DNA of 11,945 bases. Source: an uncultured Verrucomicrobiota bacterium (lineage in GTDB: Bacteria; Verrucomicrobiota; Verrucomicrobiia; Limisphaerales; JADLHS01). Below, in pieces: positions 11,885 to 11,945 of this stretch (its first letter is position 1; the number at the start of each line of letters is the position of its first letter). Position numbers and translations under genes: made by a program. The notes under the pieces are model-generated. The model saw nothing but the letters and a program-made list of their open reading frames with translations. It had not been told where the DNA came from and did no database searches. The DNA is taken from assembly GCA_937894935.1 (NCBI GenBank), contig CALAYC010000019.1, positions 1 to 11,945 on the forward strand, in the 5' to 3' direction.

Positions 11885-11945
11885 GGTAGGGCGCGTCACT
11901 CCGTGCGCGCCGACCTTGGCCTGTCACGAGATGGCGCGCACGGAG
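11885..11945. repeat. Large inverted repeat, cut by the window edge
   Basis: CTCCGTGCGCGCC (11899-11911) is repeated inverted as GGCGCGCACGGAG (11933-11945) across a 21-nt spacer. A smaller hairpin, GGCGCG (11890-11895) with CGCGCC (11906-11911), nests in the left arm. The right arm is still pairing when the window ends, so the full element is probably larger. It lies just after the deacetylase-family stop and could serve as its terminator, though no T-run is visible. Confidence 0.7.

Noticed and set aside
1..11945. CRISPR array, tRNA, rRNA, riboswitch, insertion sequence or prophage
   Set aside because: I saw no regularly spaced repeats with spacers, cloverleaf-like sequences, transposase motifs or phage genes.

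Overview
The window looks like a chromosomal stretch from a Gram-negative bacterium of moderately high GC, most likely a member of the Verrucomicrobia/PVC group. I infer this from three things. The genes are for lipid A synthesis, with LpxC and FabZ fused in one protein followed directly by LpxA. The vapBC module is of the PIN_3/DUF6364 type. The gaps and even some genes contain short dispersed repeats of the kinds common in those genomes. The phylum is an inference; no rRNA or other decisive marker is present.

Layout from left to right. (1) 30-503, minus: an AT-richer small membrane-anchored protein of unknown function. (2) 749-1433, plus: a vapBC toxin-antitoxin pair lying between two direct copies of a ~48-nt repeat. 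(3) 1430-2893, plus: mutY, unusually long because of low-complexity and repeat-derived insertions. (4) 2998-4128, plus: a NifS/IscS-type cysteine desulfurase, ending at a bidirectional terminator (4172-4198). (5) On the minus strand, an isolated nuoA (4217-4609), a small DUF2905 membrane protein (4707-4919) and an MsbA-type ABC exporter (4932-6848) in operon with the DUF2905 gene. (6) 6960-7481, minus: a PfpI/DJ-1 family protein, divergent from (7) the plus-strand lpxC-fabZ fusion (7685-9040) and lpxA (9051-9818). (8) 9819-10898, minus: aroC, whose stop codon abuts the lpxA stop. (9) 10990-11862, plus: a histone-deacetylase-family hydrolase, divergent from aroC. The right edge is an inverted repeat that runs out of the window.

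How the genes fit together: LpxC, FabZ and LpxA act at the start of lipid A synthesis and at the split between acyl supply for lipid A and for phospholipids. The neighbouring ABC exporter is therefore plausibly the lipid A flippase MsbA. The other genes are housekeeping (DNA repair, sulfur mobilisation, respiration, aromatic amino acids) or a mobile defence/stress module (vapBC).

I found no clear new multi-gene system. The most interesting signals are non-coding. First, eight of nine genes that begin a transcription unit have a -10-like hexamer ending only 4-8 nt before the start codon, and three operon-internal genes do not; this suggests widespread leaderless transcription. Second, repeat elements flank vapBC and are translated in frame within mutY. 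Almost no start codon has a convincing Shine-Dalgarno sequence.
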